Below are positions 1 to 6,091 of a stretch of DNA of 11,860 nucleotides, one piece after another. This DNA is from Methanocorpusculaceae archaeon UBA425. GTDB taxonomy: Archaea > Halobacteriota > Methanomicrobia > Methanomicrobiales > Methanocorpusculaceae. The stretch is from the NCBI GenBank assembly GCA_002506085.1, contig DAWV01000028.1, positions 1 to 11,860 of the forward strand, read 5' to 3'. The notes beneath the pieces are model-generated. The model was not told the origin of the DNA, made no database searches, and was given only the letters and a program-made list of their open reading frames with translations. Made by a program: the position numbers and the translations under genes. Within the stretch, counting starts at the first letter, position 1. The number at the start of each line of letters is the position of its first letter.

Positions 1-44
1 TATCCGCATACCGGCAGGTATCCTGCATAAATCGCGACAGGAAG

Positions 45-60
45 GGAAAAGAGAAAAAAG
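45..60 (-). terminator. T-run terminator after small lipoprotein gene
   Basis: Read on the minus strand, the stretch just past the stop codon of the lipoprotein gene is pyrimidine-rich with a run of six T (positions 54-59) and a further run of four. This fits an archaeal oligo-T terminator. No hairpin is needed or seen. Confidence 0.4.
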
Positions 61-72
61 GGAATAGATTGG

Positions 73-438
73 TTAACTCTTGTAATACGTGACATCATAG
101 TCATCTGAGAGTTTTGAACCGGACAGATAGAACGGTTCATCGTAGGAACTGTCATATCCATTGTAACTTACAGTGTATACATTATTCCCATTATTTTTCC
201 AGGTAAATCCATACGAATCATCAAATTCATTAGTACTGGAAAGATACCAGTATTCTGTTCCCGTTCCGTCAGAATTGAAAACATACTTTAGATCATAATA
301 TATTCCGGATTCAGAGTAGCTATCCTCCGAATGCCAGGTCCCGACTATAACATCTGTTGATCCCGTGCCGATACATCCTGAAATACAAACCGAAAGCAAG
401 ACCACACCGGCAATTCCTGCAAATATCAATTTCTTCAT
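73..438 (-). CDS. small predicted lipoprotein, beta-rich (lipocalin-like pattern)
   Basis: This encodes a 121-residue protein of unknown function. Residues 1-21 form a Lys-Lys start, a hydrophobic core and a lipobox (ISGC) with Cys22 as the predicted lipidated residue, so the mature part should sit outside the membrane. Residues 31-120 begin with GTWHSE and continue with alternating short strands (YVFNSDGTGTEYW, FTWKNNGNNVYTV), ending in a Ser-Lys-Leu-Ser hairpin. Starting G-T/S-W followed by F-x-x-D-G-T is typical of small lipocalin-like or META-like domains of methanogen lipoproteins, but I do not recognise a named family. The mature part is very rich in Tyr, Ser, Asp and Asn, as extracellular proteins often are. 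It is divergent from the META-domain lipoprotein at 641, with a 200-bp promoter region between. No Shine-Dalgarno sequence precedes the ATG, which fits a leaderless message. A surface or sensing role is only inference. Confidence 0.8.
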   Translation of the reverse strand: MKKLIFAGIAGVVLLSVCISGCIGTGSTDVIVGTWHSEDSYSESGIYYDLKYVFNSDGTGTEYWYLSSTNEFDDSYGFTWKNNGNNVYTVSYNGYDSSYDEPFYLSGSKLSDDYDVTYYKS

Positions 439-464
439 ACAATTTTAAATTATAGTCCTGTCTG

Positions 465-472
465 TATATTAA
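465..472 (-). promoter_or_regulatory. TATA-like box for the small lipoprotein gene
   Basis: On the minus strand TTAATATA is centred about 30 nt upstream of the ATG at 438, and no ribosome binding site is visible between them. This spacing fits transcription starting at or a few bases before the start codon. A second AT-rich stretch (TATAATTTAAAA, 453-442) is closer and less suitably placed. Confidence 0.4.
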
Positions 473-609
473 CGTTTGTTCCAGGGAACCATTCCCTAAA
501 AAAATGCCGTAAAAATTATCAAAACGATTAATCTAACGACACTATCCTATACATTATGGAAAAACATTACAAATTGAGTAACTGATAAAAAATTCGTAGT
601 TAAAGCCAG

Positions 610-617
610 CTATTTAT
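610..617 (+). promoter_or_regulatory. TATA-like box for META-domain lipoprotein gene
   Basis: CTATTTAT is centred about 27 nt upstream of the ATG at 641. No Shine-Dalgarno sequence lies between, so a leaderless transcript is the simplest reading. Confidence 0.4.
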
Positions 618-640
618 CGAAATATGCCCAATAGAATAGT

Positions 641-1669
641 ATGAAACACACAACAATTGCGTTCCTGACCCTGGCAATAATCGGGGCAGTCGTATTTGCA
701 GCAGGGTGTATCAGCTCTGAAAACGAAACCCCTGCGGGAAACTGGATCCTCATAGGTTCCGGTCCCGCCGGCACACCCGCAACCGGAATAATCTCCCTTG
801 AAATCACCGAATCCAACATCACCGGAAACAGCGGAGTAAACAACTACTTTGGATCCCTCATTATCGGCTCTGACGGAAAACTCACCATCAGCGGACTCGG
901 TTCAACCAAAATGGCAGGACCCGGCAATCTCATGACACAGGAACAGTCATACTACACTGCTCTCAAAAATGTAACCGGTTATAAGATCATCGAAGGTGAC
1001 CTTATACTGACAGACCAGAATGGAAACACTCTCCTCACCTTTGCCTCTGCCTCCTCCATCCCGACCGGCACCTGGATCCTTAACAACACTACAGGGGTAA
1101 CCCTCAGCTTCCTTGCCGACGGCACAATGAACGGCCGCGCTCCTATCAACAGCTACTTTGGAAACTACACCATTTCCGTCGCAAACGGACTTGTCTTCAC
1201 CCAGATCGGTTCAACTCTCATGGCAGGAGATGAACAACTAATGCAGCAAGAATCCTCATTCTTCGCCGCACTTCACAATGTCTCAGGCTATAAAATAGTA
1301 AACAAAACACTTATACTGTCCGATAAATCAGGCAATACCCTTCTGACCTTTAATGAAACCCCCGCAATCATTGGAAAGTGGCTCCTTGCCTCTGACAAAA
1401 ATGTCACCCTCAACTTCAATGCGGGCGGCTCATGCGGCGGTCAGGCCCCGGTCAACATCTACGGCGCATCCTATACCCTCTCCGGCAGCACCCTTTCCAT
1501 CGGCGATGACATCATCTCCACAATGATGGCAGGTACCGAAGAGGAGATGAAGGCAGAGTTCGCATTCTTCGGCGCGCTTAAAGCATCCGCCGGCTACTCA
1601 ATCGTCGACTCGACCCTCACCATCTCGGATAAAGACGGAAAAGAAATCCTGGTCCTTGTCCGGGCATAA
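641..1669 (+). CDS. lipoprotein with three META (HslJ-like) domains
   Basis: The 342-residue protein has a lipoprotein signal (residues 1-22, FAAGC, Cys23) followed by three tandem META/HslJ-type domains at about 31-135, 140-237 and 241-340. Each repeat starts with G-N/T/K-W-x-L, then a beta strand, an N-x-Y-[F/G] turn (residues 67-71, 170-174, 272-275), a strand ending S-T-x-M-A-G, a helix with E-x-x-[F/Y]-[F/Y]-x-A-L, and a final G-Y-x-I-x-x-x-x-L-x-[I/L]-[T/S]-D-x-x-G pattern. The family is bacterial and archaeal, mostly envelope-associated, and linked to stress or heat-shock phenotypes (HslJ); the biochemical role is unknown. Oddly, the usual paired cysteines (GCN and MAC) are absent from all three repeats. 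At least eight N-x-S/T sequons suggest N-glycosylation outside the cell. Start choice is secure because the signal peptide begins right at the ATG. Confidence 0.85.
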   Translation: MKHTTIAFLTLAIIGAVVFAAGCISSENETPAGNWILIGSGPAGTPATGIISLEITESNITGNSGVNNYFGSLIIGSDGKLTISGLGSTKMAGPGNLMTQEQSYYTALKNVTGYKIIEGDLILTDQNGNTLLTFASASSIPTGTWILNNTTGVTLSFLADGTMNGRAPINSYFGNYTISVANGLVFTQIGSTLMAGDEQLMQQESSFFAALHNVSGYKIVNKTLILSDKSGNTLLTFNETPAIIGKWLLASDKNVTLNFNAGGSCGGQAPVNIYGASYTLSGSTLSIGDDIISTMMAGTEEEMKAEFAFFGALKASAGYSIVDSTLTISDKDGKEILVLVRA

Positions 1670-1703
1670 CCCCTCCCTCTCCCTATCCCCCTCTCCTATT
1701 TTT
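1670..1703 (+). terminator. pyrimidine-rich tract and T-run between convergent genes
   Basis: Directly after the META lipoprotein stop there is a long C/T tract ending in five T (1699-1703) that runs into the stop codon of the convergent acetyltransferase gene. It probably ends the plus-strand message. I see no matching T-run for the minus-strand operon. Confidence 0.4.
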
Positions 1704-2202
1704 ACCGAATGTACCGGTAAACCCACCAGAGCGAATCCTCATCCTCTCTGGAAACACAAAACCCGGATTTCCTTAAAACTGCATGGGATGCCGGATTGTC
1801 TTTCTCCGTCTGAGCGGTGATACACACAGCTCCCTCTGTAAGAGCCCACGTTATAACCGTGCCGAGTGCCTCCGTCATATATCCATGATTCTGAAATGCC
1901 GCATCAATCCCGTATCCCACTTCCACAACACCCTCTGTTGGTTCACTCATAAAACATAATCCCCCGATAGAGGTATTGTATTCTTTTGAAATAATCAGCC
2001 AGTACGTATACCAGACGGACCCCTCATGTCTCTCACACTCTGCATACAACCCCCTCATCGCCTCATCAGTGTGCAAATCAAGCGGCACCCCGGAAGGTAA
2101 AAGCCCCAGACTGCCTTCCAGTCCGCTCTTACATTCGAGAAAAAAAGAAAATTGCTGAAGTGTCAGCGGGATGACACTCAGTCGGTCTGTTTCAAGGCGC
2201 AT
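1702..2202 (-). CDS. GNAT-family N-acetyltransferase (RimJ/RimL-like)
   Basis: A 166-residue single-domain acetyltransferase that should use acetyl-CoA in the cytoplasm. The N-terminus has the RimJ/RimL look (L-x-T-x-R-L-x-V-x-P-L). Motif A is clear: VEVGYGID at 93-100, then the pyrophosphate-binding QNHGYM at 104-109 followed by TEAL. Near the C-terminus DNPAS at 135-139 and LRKSGF at 143-148 match the family's N-x-x-S-x-x-x-x-x-K-x-G-F signature. Length is normal. The ATG lies inside the end of the agmatinase gene, giving a 25-nt overlap in another frame, so the two are probably translated from one message. The substrate cannot be read from sequence. Ribosomal protein N-termini, an amino acid or a polyamine are all possible; the neighbours make the last worth considering. 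Confidence 0.85.
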   Translation of the reverse strand: MRLETDRLSVIPLTLQQFSFFLECKSGLEGSLGLLPSGVPLDLHTDEAMRGLYAECERHEGSVWYTYWLIISKEYNTSIGGLCFMSEPTEGVVEVGYGIDAAFQNHGYMTEALGTVITWALTEGAVCITAQTEKDNPASHAVLRKSGFCVSREDEDSLWWVYRYIR

Positions 2203-3038
2203 GCGTGACCAGCAATAAATTCACGAATCAGATGAGCTGCCACTATAGCCGTCTGCCCGGAATCATTCGGGAGAACCTCAACATAATCAAAACCGACTGC
2301 ATTCTTTGCAACCTTCCGTATAACATCACGTATATCTGCCGGCGTCAATCCGAAAGGTTCCGGTGTGCCAAGACCCGGCGTAAGACAGCAGTCAATCGAA
2401 TCCGCATCTATCGAAAGATAAACCGGGTCATCACCTATCAGGTCAGACACTTCATTCAGAACAGACTGCATCCCCCGGCTCTGTACCTCGTCTGCCGTAA
2501 AGAGATGATAATTCTCTCTCGCGCGGGCGAACTCTTCTTTACATCCGCTCCTCGCTCCGATAATAATGATGTTTCCCGTGACTTCGCTCACGCGCGCCGT
2601 AACGCAGTCGTGATTAAACCGTGACCCGCGATACTCATCCTGCATATCGAGATGTGCATCACAGACAACATACCAGACCGGACGAAGAGCACGGACTGCA
2701 CCGATTGTAATCGAGTGCTCCCCGCCAATCATCACCGGAATCTTCCCGTCTTTAACCAGATCGGAGACCACATCTTCCACCTGACCGACAACGAGATCCG
2801 GCAGACACTCAGCATAGAGATCGCCCATGTCATAAAAGGGAATGTCGGGAAGTTCAAGATCATAATACGGCATGTACGTCTCGAGATTATACGAAGCCTG
2901 ACGGACAGCTGCTGGTGCATCACGGGTTCCTGCTTTAAAAGATGTCGTTCCGTCGAACGGAACCCCGAATATTCCGTATTCTGCATCCAAATACGCTGAA
3001 TCTGCATCAGCAAAAAGAGTGTTTGAAAACGACTGCAT
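2178..3038 (-). CDS. speB: agmatinase / ureohydrolase family protein
   Basis: A 286-residue ureohydrolase. Agmatinases hydrolyse agmatine to putrescine and urea with a binuclear Mn centre. Visible motifs are GGEHS (105-109, His108), DAHLD (127-131; Asp127, His129, Asp131), SIDAD (209-213; Asp211, Asp213) and GTPEP (224-228, Glu227), so all six metal ligands are present. One position is unusual: after Asp216 the family's Pro is replaced by Cys-Cys (DSIDCCLTPG instead of the usual D-x-x-D-P-x-x-x-P-G). The gene lies 16 nt downstream of aIF5A on the same strand and overlaps the acetyltransferase gene, so all three should be one operon. aIF5A needs a spermidine- or agmatine-derived side chain, and in Haloferax an agmatinase-like enzyme has been proposed to trim agmatinyl-aIF5A to deoxyhypusine. 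This enzyme could act on free agmatine, on the protein, or on both. Confidence 0.9.
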   Translation of the reverse strand: MQSFSNTLFADADSAYLDAEYGIFGVPFDGTTSFKAGTRDAPAAVRQASYNLETYMPYYDLELPDIPFYDMGDLYAECLPDLVVGQVEDVVSDLVKDGKIPVMIGGEHSITIGAVRALRPVWYVVCDAHLDMQDEYRGSRFNHDCVTARVSEVTGNIIIIGARSGCKEEFARARENYHLFTADEVQSRGMQSVLNEVSDLIGDDPVYLSIDADSIDCCLTPGLGTPEPFGLTPADIRDVIRKVAKNAVGFDYVEVLPNDSGQTAIVAAHLIREFIAGHACALKQTD

Positions 3039-3054
3039 GGATTATTTTGCAGTC

Positions 3055-3438
3055 TTAGAGGTCAAGCTTACGCTTGCCAAGAGACTCAATGTATTGAACC
3101 TCCTGCGCGGGCTGGAAGGATGCCAGAACATGTTCATCTTCAATGATAAGTTCAAAGTTATTGAAGTCTTTCATATCCATGAACGTGACAACATTTCCTG
3201 CGATAGTCAGAATCTGTCCGGTTTTTCTCTCGACAATAGGTGCATATACCGTCGATGAGGTCGGGGAGACAACCGAGCGTTTCTGTCCGTCGAAAATACC
3301 GACAACGTCGAGTCTTGCCTTAGCTGCTCCATGTTTTCCTGGTTTGGAAATGGAGATGCTCTGGATTTTGCAAGGTTCATCGTCAACAACAACGTAACGA
3401 CCTTCCTTCAGTTTTCCAACTTCAGTCTGTTCCTTCAT
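3055..3438 (-). CDS. eif5A: translation initiation/elongation factor aIF5A
   Basis: A 127-residue aIF5A, the hypusine-containing factor that helps ribosomes form difficult peptide bonds. The N-terminal SH3-like barrel (about 1-68) carries the modification loop SKPGKHGAAKAR at 31-42. Lys35, in GKHG, aligns with the lysine converted to hypusine by deoxyhypusine synthase. The C-terminal OB-fold (about 70-127) is complete. Length is usual for archaea. It is the first gene of a likely three-gene operon with agmatinase and an acetyltransferase. No ribosome binding site precedes the ATG. No deoxyhypusine synthase gene lies in the window, so that step must be encoded elsewhere. Confidence 0.97.
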   Translation of the reverse strand: MKEQTEVGKLKEGRYVVVDDEPCKIQSISISKPGKHGAAKARLDVVGIFDGQKRSVVSPTSSTVYAPIVERKTGQILTIAGNVVTFMDMKDFNNFELIIEDEHVLASFQPAQEVQYIESLGKRKLDL

Positions 3439-3465
3439 AGTAATATCTGTCTAATTATGGGAAGT

Positions 3466-3477
3466 AATAGGTTAAGA
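3466..3477 (-). promoter_or_regulatory. weak TATA-like box for the aIF5A operon
   Basis: Read on the minus strand, CTTAACCTATTA is centred about 31-33 nt upstream of the aIF5A start. It is a poor TATA match but is the best-placed candidate in the 92-bp gap between the divergent aIF5A and phosphatase genes. Confidence 0.25.
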
Positions 3478-3530
3478 GTGTTGCGACAACTTCACTCCAT
3501 AGAAGTATTCATGAAGGTGTCCCGCCAATA

Positions 3531-4334
3531 ATGATACAACCTATGAATTCCCCTGAGTTTCTATCAGTTTGCGAAAAAATAGTGCCCATAATTACTGATG
3601 CTCTGGCATCTTTAATAGGGACAGAATATGGAGCTGAGGAAATTAGTATGGGTGCTGATAACACTCCTACAGAGCGGCTTGATAAAATTGCTGAGGATAT
3701 CGTTCTTGCCGCGTTCAGGGAACACAAGGTCTGTAAATATCTTCTCTCGGAAGAAGCAGGAATGGTTGAAATCGGCGGCGAGTCCGGCATCGCCTATCTT
3801 GATCCGGTTGACGGCTCGTTCAATGCAGGTGCGGGTATCCCATTCTACGCTCTCTCCATCGGACTATCAGACGGCACGAAGATGACTGCAGGGTATGTCC
3901 GGAATCTCGCCAACGGCGAAACCTTCACCGCGATTCGTGGTGAAGGGGCTTATCTCAACGGGAAACGCATACATGTTTCCGGAAAAACTGAACTGAACAC
4001 GTCTGCGATGAGCATTTATGCACGTGCTCCGGAGATGATGTCGCTTCTTCAAAAAGGTTTTCGTACCCGCCGGGTAAGAAAACTCGGGGCGTCCGCGATT
4101 GAACTCTGCTATGTTGCCTGCGGGCGGCTCGAAGGGTTCCTTGACCTTCGAACAACGCTTCGTATCACCGATGCTGCTGCGGGAATTCTTATTTGCGAGG
4201 AGGCAGGAGGAATTGTATCCATGCCGGATGCCTCCCCCCTCTCATTTCCGGACGATGTTCGTGTCGGCCGTCCGATTCTTGCCGCAAATCCTGCGATACA
4301 CAAAACGGTATCCGAAATTATGGGGTTGGAATGA
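3531..4334 (+). CDS. inositol-monophosphatase-family phosphatase (candidate NADP phosphatase / FBPase)
   Basis: A 267-residue Mg-dependent sugar- or nucleotide-phosphatase of the IMPase/class IV FBPase family. The catalytic set is visible: Glu74 in SEEAG (73-77), the DPVDGSFN loop at 91-98 with Asp91 and Asp94, and Asp214 in TDAAAG (213-218) for the second metal motif. GADNTPTERLDKIAED at 41-56 is the usual N-terminal conserved helix. Family enzymes act on fructose-1,6-bisphosphate, inositol phosphates or NADP. The gene overlaps NAD kinase by ATGA, and in Methanocaldococcus jannaschii the equivalent domains are fused in one NADP phosphatase/NAD kinase protein. That makes NADP(H) a good candidate substrate. 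Start: the ATG at 3531 has a GGTG 11 nt upstream; an in-frame ATG at 3543 is also possible. Confidence 0.87.
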   Translation: MIQPMNSPEFLSVCEKIVPIITDALASLIGTEYGAEEISMGADNTPTERLDKIAEDIVLAAFREHKVCKYLLSEEAGMVEIGGESGIAYLDPVDGSFNAGAGIPFYALSIGLSDGTKMTAGYVRNLANGETFTAIRGEGAYLNGKRIHVSGKTELNTSAMSIYARAPEMMSLLQKGFRTRRVRKLGASAIELCYVACGRLEGFLDLRTTLRITDAAAGILICEEAGGIVSMPDASPLSFPDDVRVGRPILAANPAIHKTVSEIMGLE

Positions 4335-5146
4335 AAATTTGTATTGTTTCCCGGATTGATCTGAAAGAGCCTATAGAAATGGCGCAGTCACTTGGCTGGA
4401 TGCTTCGTGACAAAGGGCACGAGGTCGTATATGAAAAATCAGTCGCTGCTGAACTGGGGTATGCTCCCGTTTCACTTTCAGAGAACTTTACGGCTGACCT
4501 GGTTGTCGTTCTGGGTGGAGACGGAAGTGTTCTCCGTGCAATCCGGCTAATGAATAAGCAGGTCCCGGTTGTCGGCATAAATCAGGGACAGGTCGGATTC
4601 CTGACAGATATTGATCCGGAAAATGCCGGTGAAATATTAAACACCCTCTCCCTGCCGCTTCCGGTTGATCCGAGAATGCGGATTTCGATTGAATATAATG
4701 GGAAATCCGTCGGCTCGGCGCTCAACGAGGCAGTAATCGTAACCTCGCGCCCTGCAAAAATTCTGAAGTTCATTATCTTTGTTAACGGCACGCATATAGA
4801 CGAATTCCGTGCCGACGGGCTCATTGTCGGAACGCCGACCGGATCTACTGCCTATTCCATGAGTGCAGGAGGACCGATTGTGGATTCGACCATTGAGGCG
4901 ATGCTTTTAGTCCCTCTTGCACCCTACATGCTCTCCTCCCGTCCGTATCTGATAAATTCCGAAAGTGTCGTCGAGATTCGTCTCGTCTCCGCGAAGCCGG
5001 CGTTTCTTGTAATAGATGGTCAGGATCAGTATGAAATCGGGGAAAATGCCCATCTCATCATCCGTAAATCCAAAGACCCGGCTCTCTTCGTCGATGTCGG
5101 AAAAGGCTTTTTCCAGAAGGTCGAGCAGAAGCTCCGTCTTTTATGA
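4331..5146 (+). CDS. nadK: NAD kinase
   Basis: A 271-residue ATP (or polyphosphate)-NAD kinase that makes NADP. The signature GGDGS is at residues 62-66 (Asp64 catalytic), followed by GINQGQVGFLTDI (82-94), NEAV (132-135), then the DGLIVGTPTGSTAYSMSAGG segment at 162-181 that forms the NAD site, and DGQ (229-231). Length is normal for archaeal enzymes. I place the start at the ATG at 4331, which overlaps the stop of the phosphatase gene in the ATGA arrangement and begins with MKICIVSRID, the expected first strand. The open frame extends further upstream to a TTG, but that part is only the phosphatase gene read in another frame. Translational coupling should give matched amounts of kinase and phosphatase. 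Confidence 0.95.
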   Translation: MKICIVSRIDLKEPIEMAQSLGWMLRDKGHEVVYEKSVAAELGYAPVSLSENFTADLVVVLGGDGSVLRAIRLMNKQVPVVGINQGQVGFLTDIDPENAGEILNTLSLPLPVDPRMRISIEYNGKSVGSALNEAVIVTSRPAKILKFIIFVNGTHIDEFRADGLIVGTPTGSTAYSMSAGGPIVDSTIEAMLLVPLAPYMLSSRPYLINSESVVEIRLVSAKPAFLVIDGQDQYEIGENAHLIIRKSKDPALFVDVGKGFFQKVEQKLRLL

Positions 5147-5150
5147 ACGG

Positions 5151-5160
5151 ATTTATATAA
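5151..5160 (+). promoter_or_regulatory. TATA box for DUF169 gene
   Basis: ATTTATATAA is a strong archaeal TATA match, centred about 26 nt upstream of the ATG at 5182. No Shine-Dalgarno sequence lies between, so the message is probably leaderless. It begins only 4 nt after the NAD kinase stop, so the DUF169 gene is likely transcribed on its own. Confidence 0.65.
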
Positions 5161-5181
5161 CCGGATGACCTATTCTACCTC

Positions 5182-5871
5182 ATGGCAGATTATGCACAGA
5201 TTTCTGCGACGCTGAAGGAAACCCTGCACCTCACAGGCTCCCCGGTCGCAATAAAATTCGTCTCGTCCCCCGGGGAAATCCCTGCAGGTATTCCTGAAAT
5301 CGAGGAAACAGTCCGGCACTGCCGGATGGTCTCTCTCGCCCGCGAGGGAAAAATGTTCTTTGCGCCCGATGCAAAACACCAGTGCGGAGGGGGGGCATGG
5401 GCTCTCGGTCTGCGGGAAATCAGTCCGTCGATGTCGTCCGGCGAACACTATTTCAAACTCGGAAAATACAGCTCGATTCCTGCAAGCAAAAGAACCGTAT
5501 TCGATGTCCCGTCTCTTCCCCAGGAAACCTATGCTATTATCTATGCACCTCTGGAAAAAGCAGTCTTCGCCCCGGACGTCGTCGTCTTCTTTGCAAAACC
5601 CTTTGCGATGCTCAAACTAGCCCAGGCATCTCTCTACAGACTGGGAGGCAGACTCTATCCCGAGTTCGCCGGCATCCAGTCAATCTGTTCCGATGTGACG
5701 GCATATGTTGTGCTGAACGGAGAACCCAACTTCTCTCTCGGCTGTGACGGATCCCGGAAATTCTCCGGAATTGCCGATGAGGAAATGGTTGCCGGCTTCC
5801 CTGCCGAGATGCTGGAAGAACTTACTGCCGGTGTTGTGCGGGTAACCGCCGCCGCAGGCTCGAAAAAATAA
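5182..5871 (+). CDS. DUF169 family protein
   Basis: A 229-residue protein of the DUF169 family, common in methanogens and anaerobes and without an established function. Visible features are an N-terminal helix followed by TGSPVAIKF (18-26), CRMVSLAREGK (47-57), APDAKHQCGGGAWALGL (61-77), the APDVVVFFAKP strand (130-140), and C-terminal blocks with GIQSICSDVTAY (164-175) and LGCDGSRKF (186-194). Cys47, Cys68, Cys169 and Cys188, with His46 and His66 next to two of them, could bind a metal or Fe-S centre; this is inference. There is no signal peptide or membrane span, so it should be cytoplasmic. It has its own promoter and terminator, so neighbours give no functional hint. Confidence 0.8.
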   Translation: MADYAQISATLKETLHLTGSPVAIKFVSSPGEIPAGIPEIEETVRHCRMVSLAREGKMFFAPDAKHQCGGGAWALGLREISPSMSSGEHYFKLGKYSSIPASKRTVFDVPSLPQETYAIIYAPLEKAVFAPDVVVFFAKPFAMLKLAQASLYRLGGRLYPEFAGIQSICSDVTAYVVLNGEPNFSLGCDGSRKFSGIADEEMVAGFPAEMLEELTAGVVRVTAAAGSKK

Positions 5872-5873
5872 TA

Positions 5874-5901
5874 GTGAGAATATCTCACATCCCCTCTTTT
5901 T
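5874..5901 (+). terminator. hairpin plus T-run terminator after DUF169 gene
   Basis: GTGAGA-ATA-TCTCAC (5874-5888) is a perfect 6-bp stem, followed after an eight-base pyrimidine-rich spacer by five T (5897-5901). It starts 2 nt after the DUF169 stop codon and also faces the end of the small minus-strand gene, whose stop is at 5900. Confidence 0.6.
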
Positions 5902-6010
5902 ACCACATACCGGTAATCCAGCCGAAAAGACCATAGGTCACACAGCCCGCGGCAACAAGCATGAGGATATAATACATCAGTCCCGGTTTTTTATTCTCCT
6001 CAGTGTCCAT
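5900..6010 (-). CDS. 36-residue single-span membrane protein
   Basis: A short gene that length cutoffs would miss. The protein starts MDTEENKKPG, a charged soluble tail, then has one hydrophobic span at about residues 11-33 (LMYYILMLVA, AGCVTYGLFG) and ends in WITGMW. A clean charged-then-hydrophobic layout with a stop right after the span is what a real small membrane protein looks like. A strong TATA-like box sits 26 nt upstream of the ATG, the spacing used by leaderless genes in this window. It is divergent from the ferredoxin-geranylgeranyl reductase pair and convergent with DUF169. I do not recognise the family. It might be a subunit or regulator of a membrane complex, but nothing in the sequence says which. 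Confidence 0.6.
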   Translation of the reverse strand: MDTEENKKPGLMYYILMLVAAGCVTYGLFGWITGMW

Positions 6011-6030
6011 ACAAATATGTTGAATGCCGG

Positions 6031-6040
6031 ATGATATAAG
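6031..6040 (-). promoter_or_regulatory. TATA box for the 36-residue membrane protein
   Basis: Read on the minus strand, CTTATATCAT is centred 26 nt upstream of the ATG at 6010, consistent with a leaderless transcript. It faces away from the ferredoxin promoter about 20 bp further on. Confidence 0.5.
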
Positions 6041-6060
6041 GTTCTCCAACATAGCAAGGA

Positions 6061-6068
6061 TTTAAATT
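6061..6068 (+). promoter_or_regulatory. TATA-like box for ferredoxin-geranylgeranyl reductase operon
   Basis: TTTAAATT, preceded by AAGGA, is centred about 28 nt upstream of the ferredoxin ATG at 6092. No ribosome binding site is seen before that ATG, so the first gene is probably leaderless while the second has a clear Shine-Dalgarno sequence. Confidence 0.5.
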
Positions 6069-6091
6069 CAGAAAACCAATTAGTAAAAACT

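Noticed and set aside
4193..4330. Upstream extension of NAD kinase from a TTG
   Set aside because: The added residues lie wholly inside the phosphatase gene and do not resemble NAD kinase; the ATGA start at 4331 fits better.
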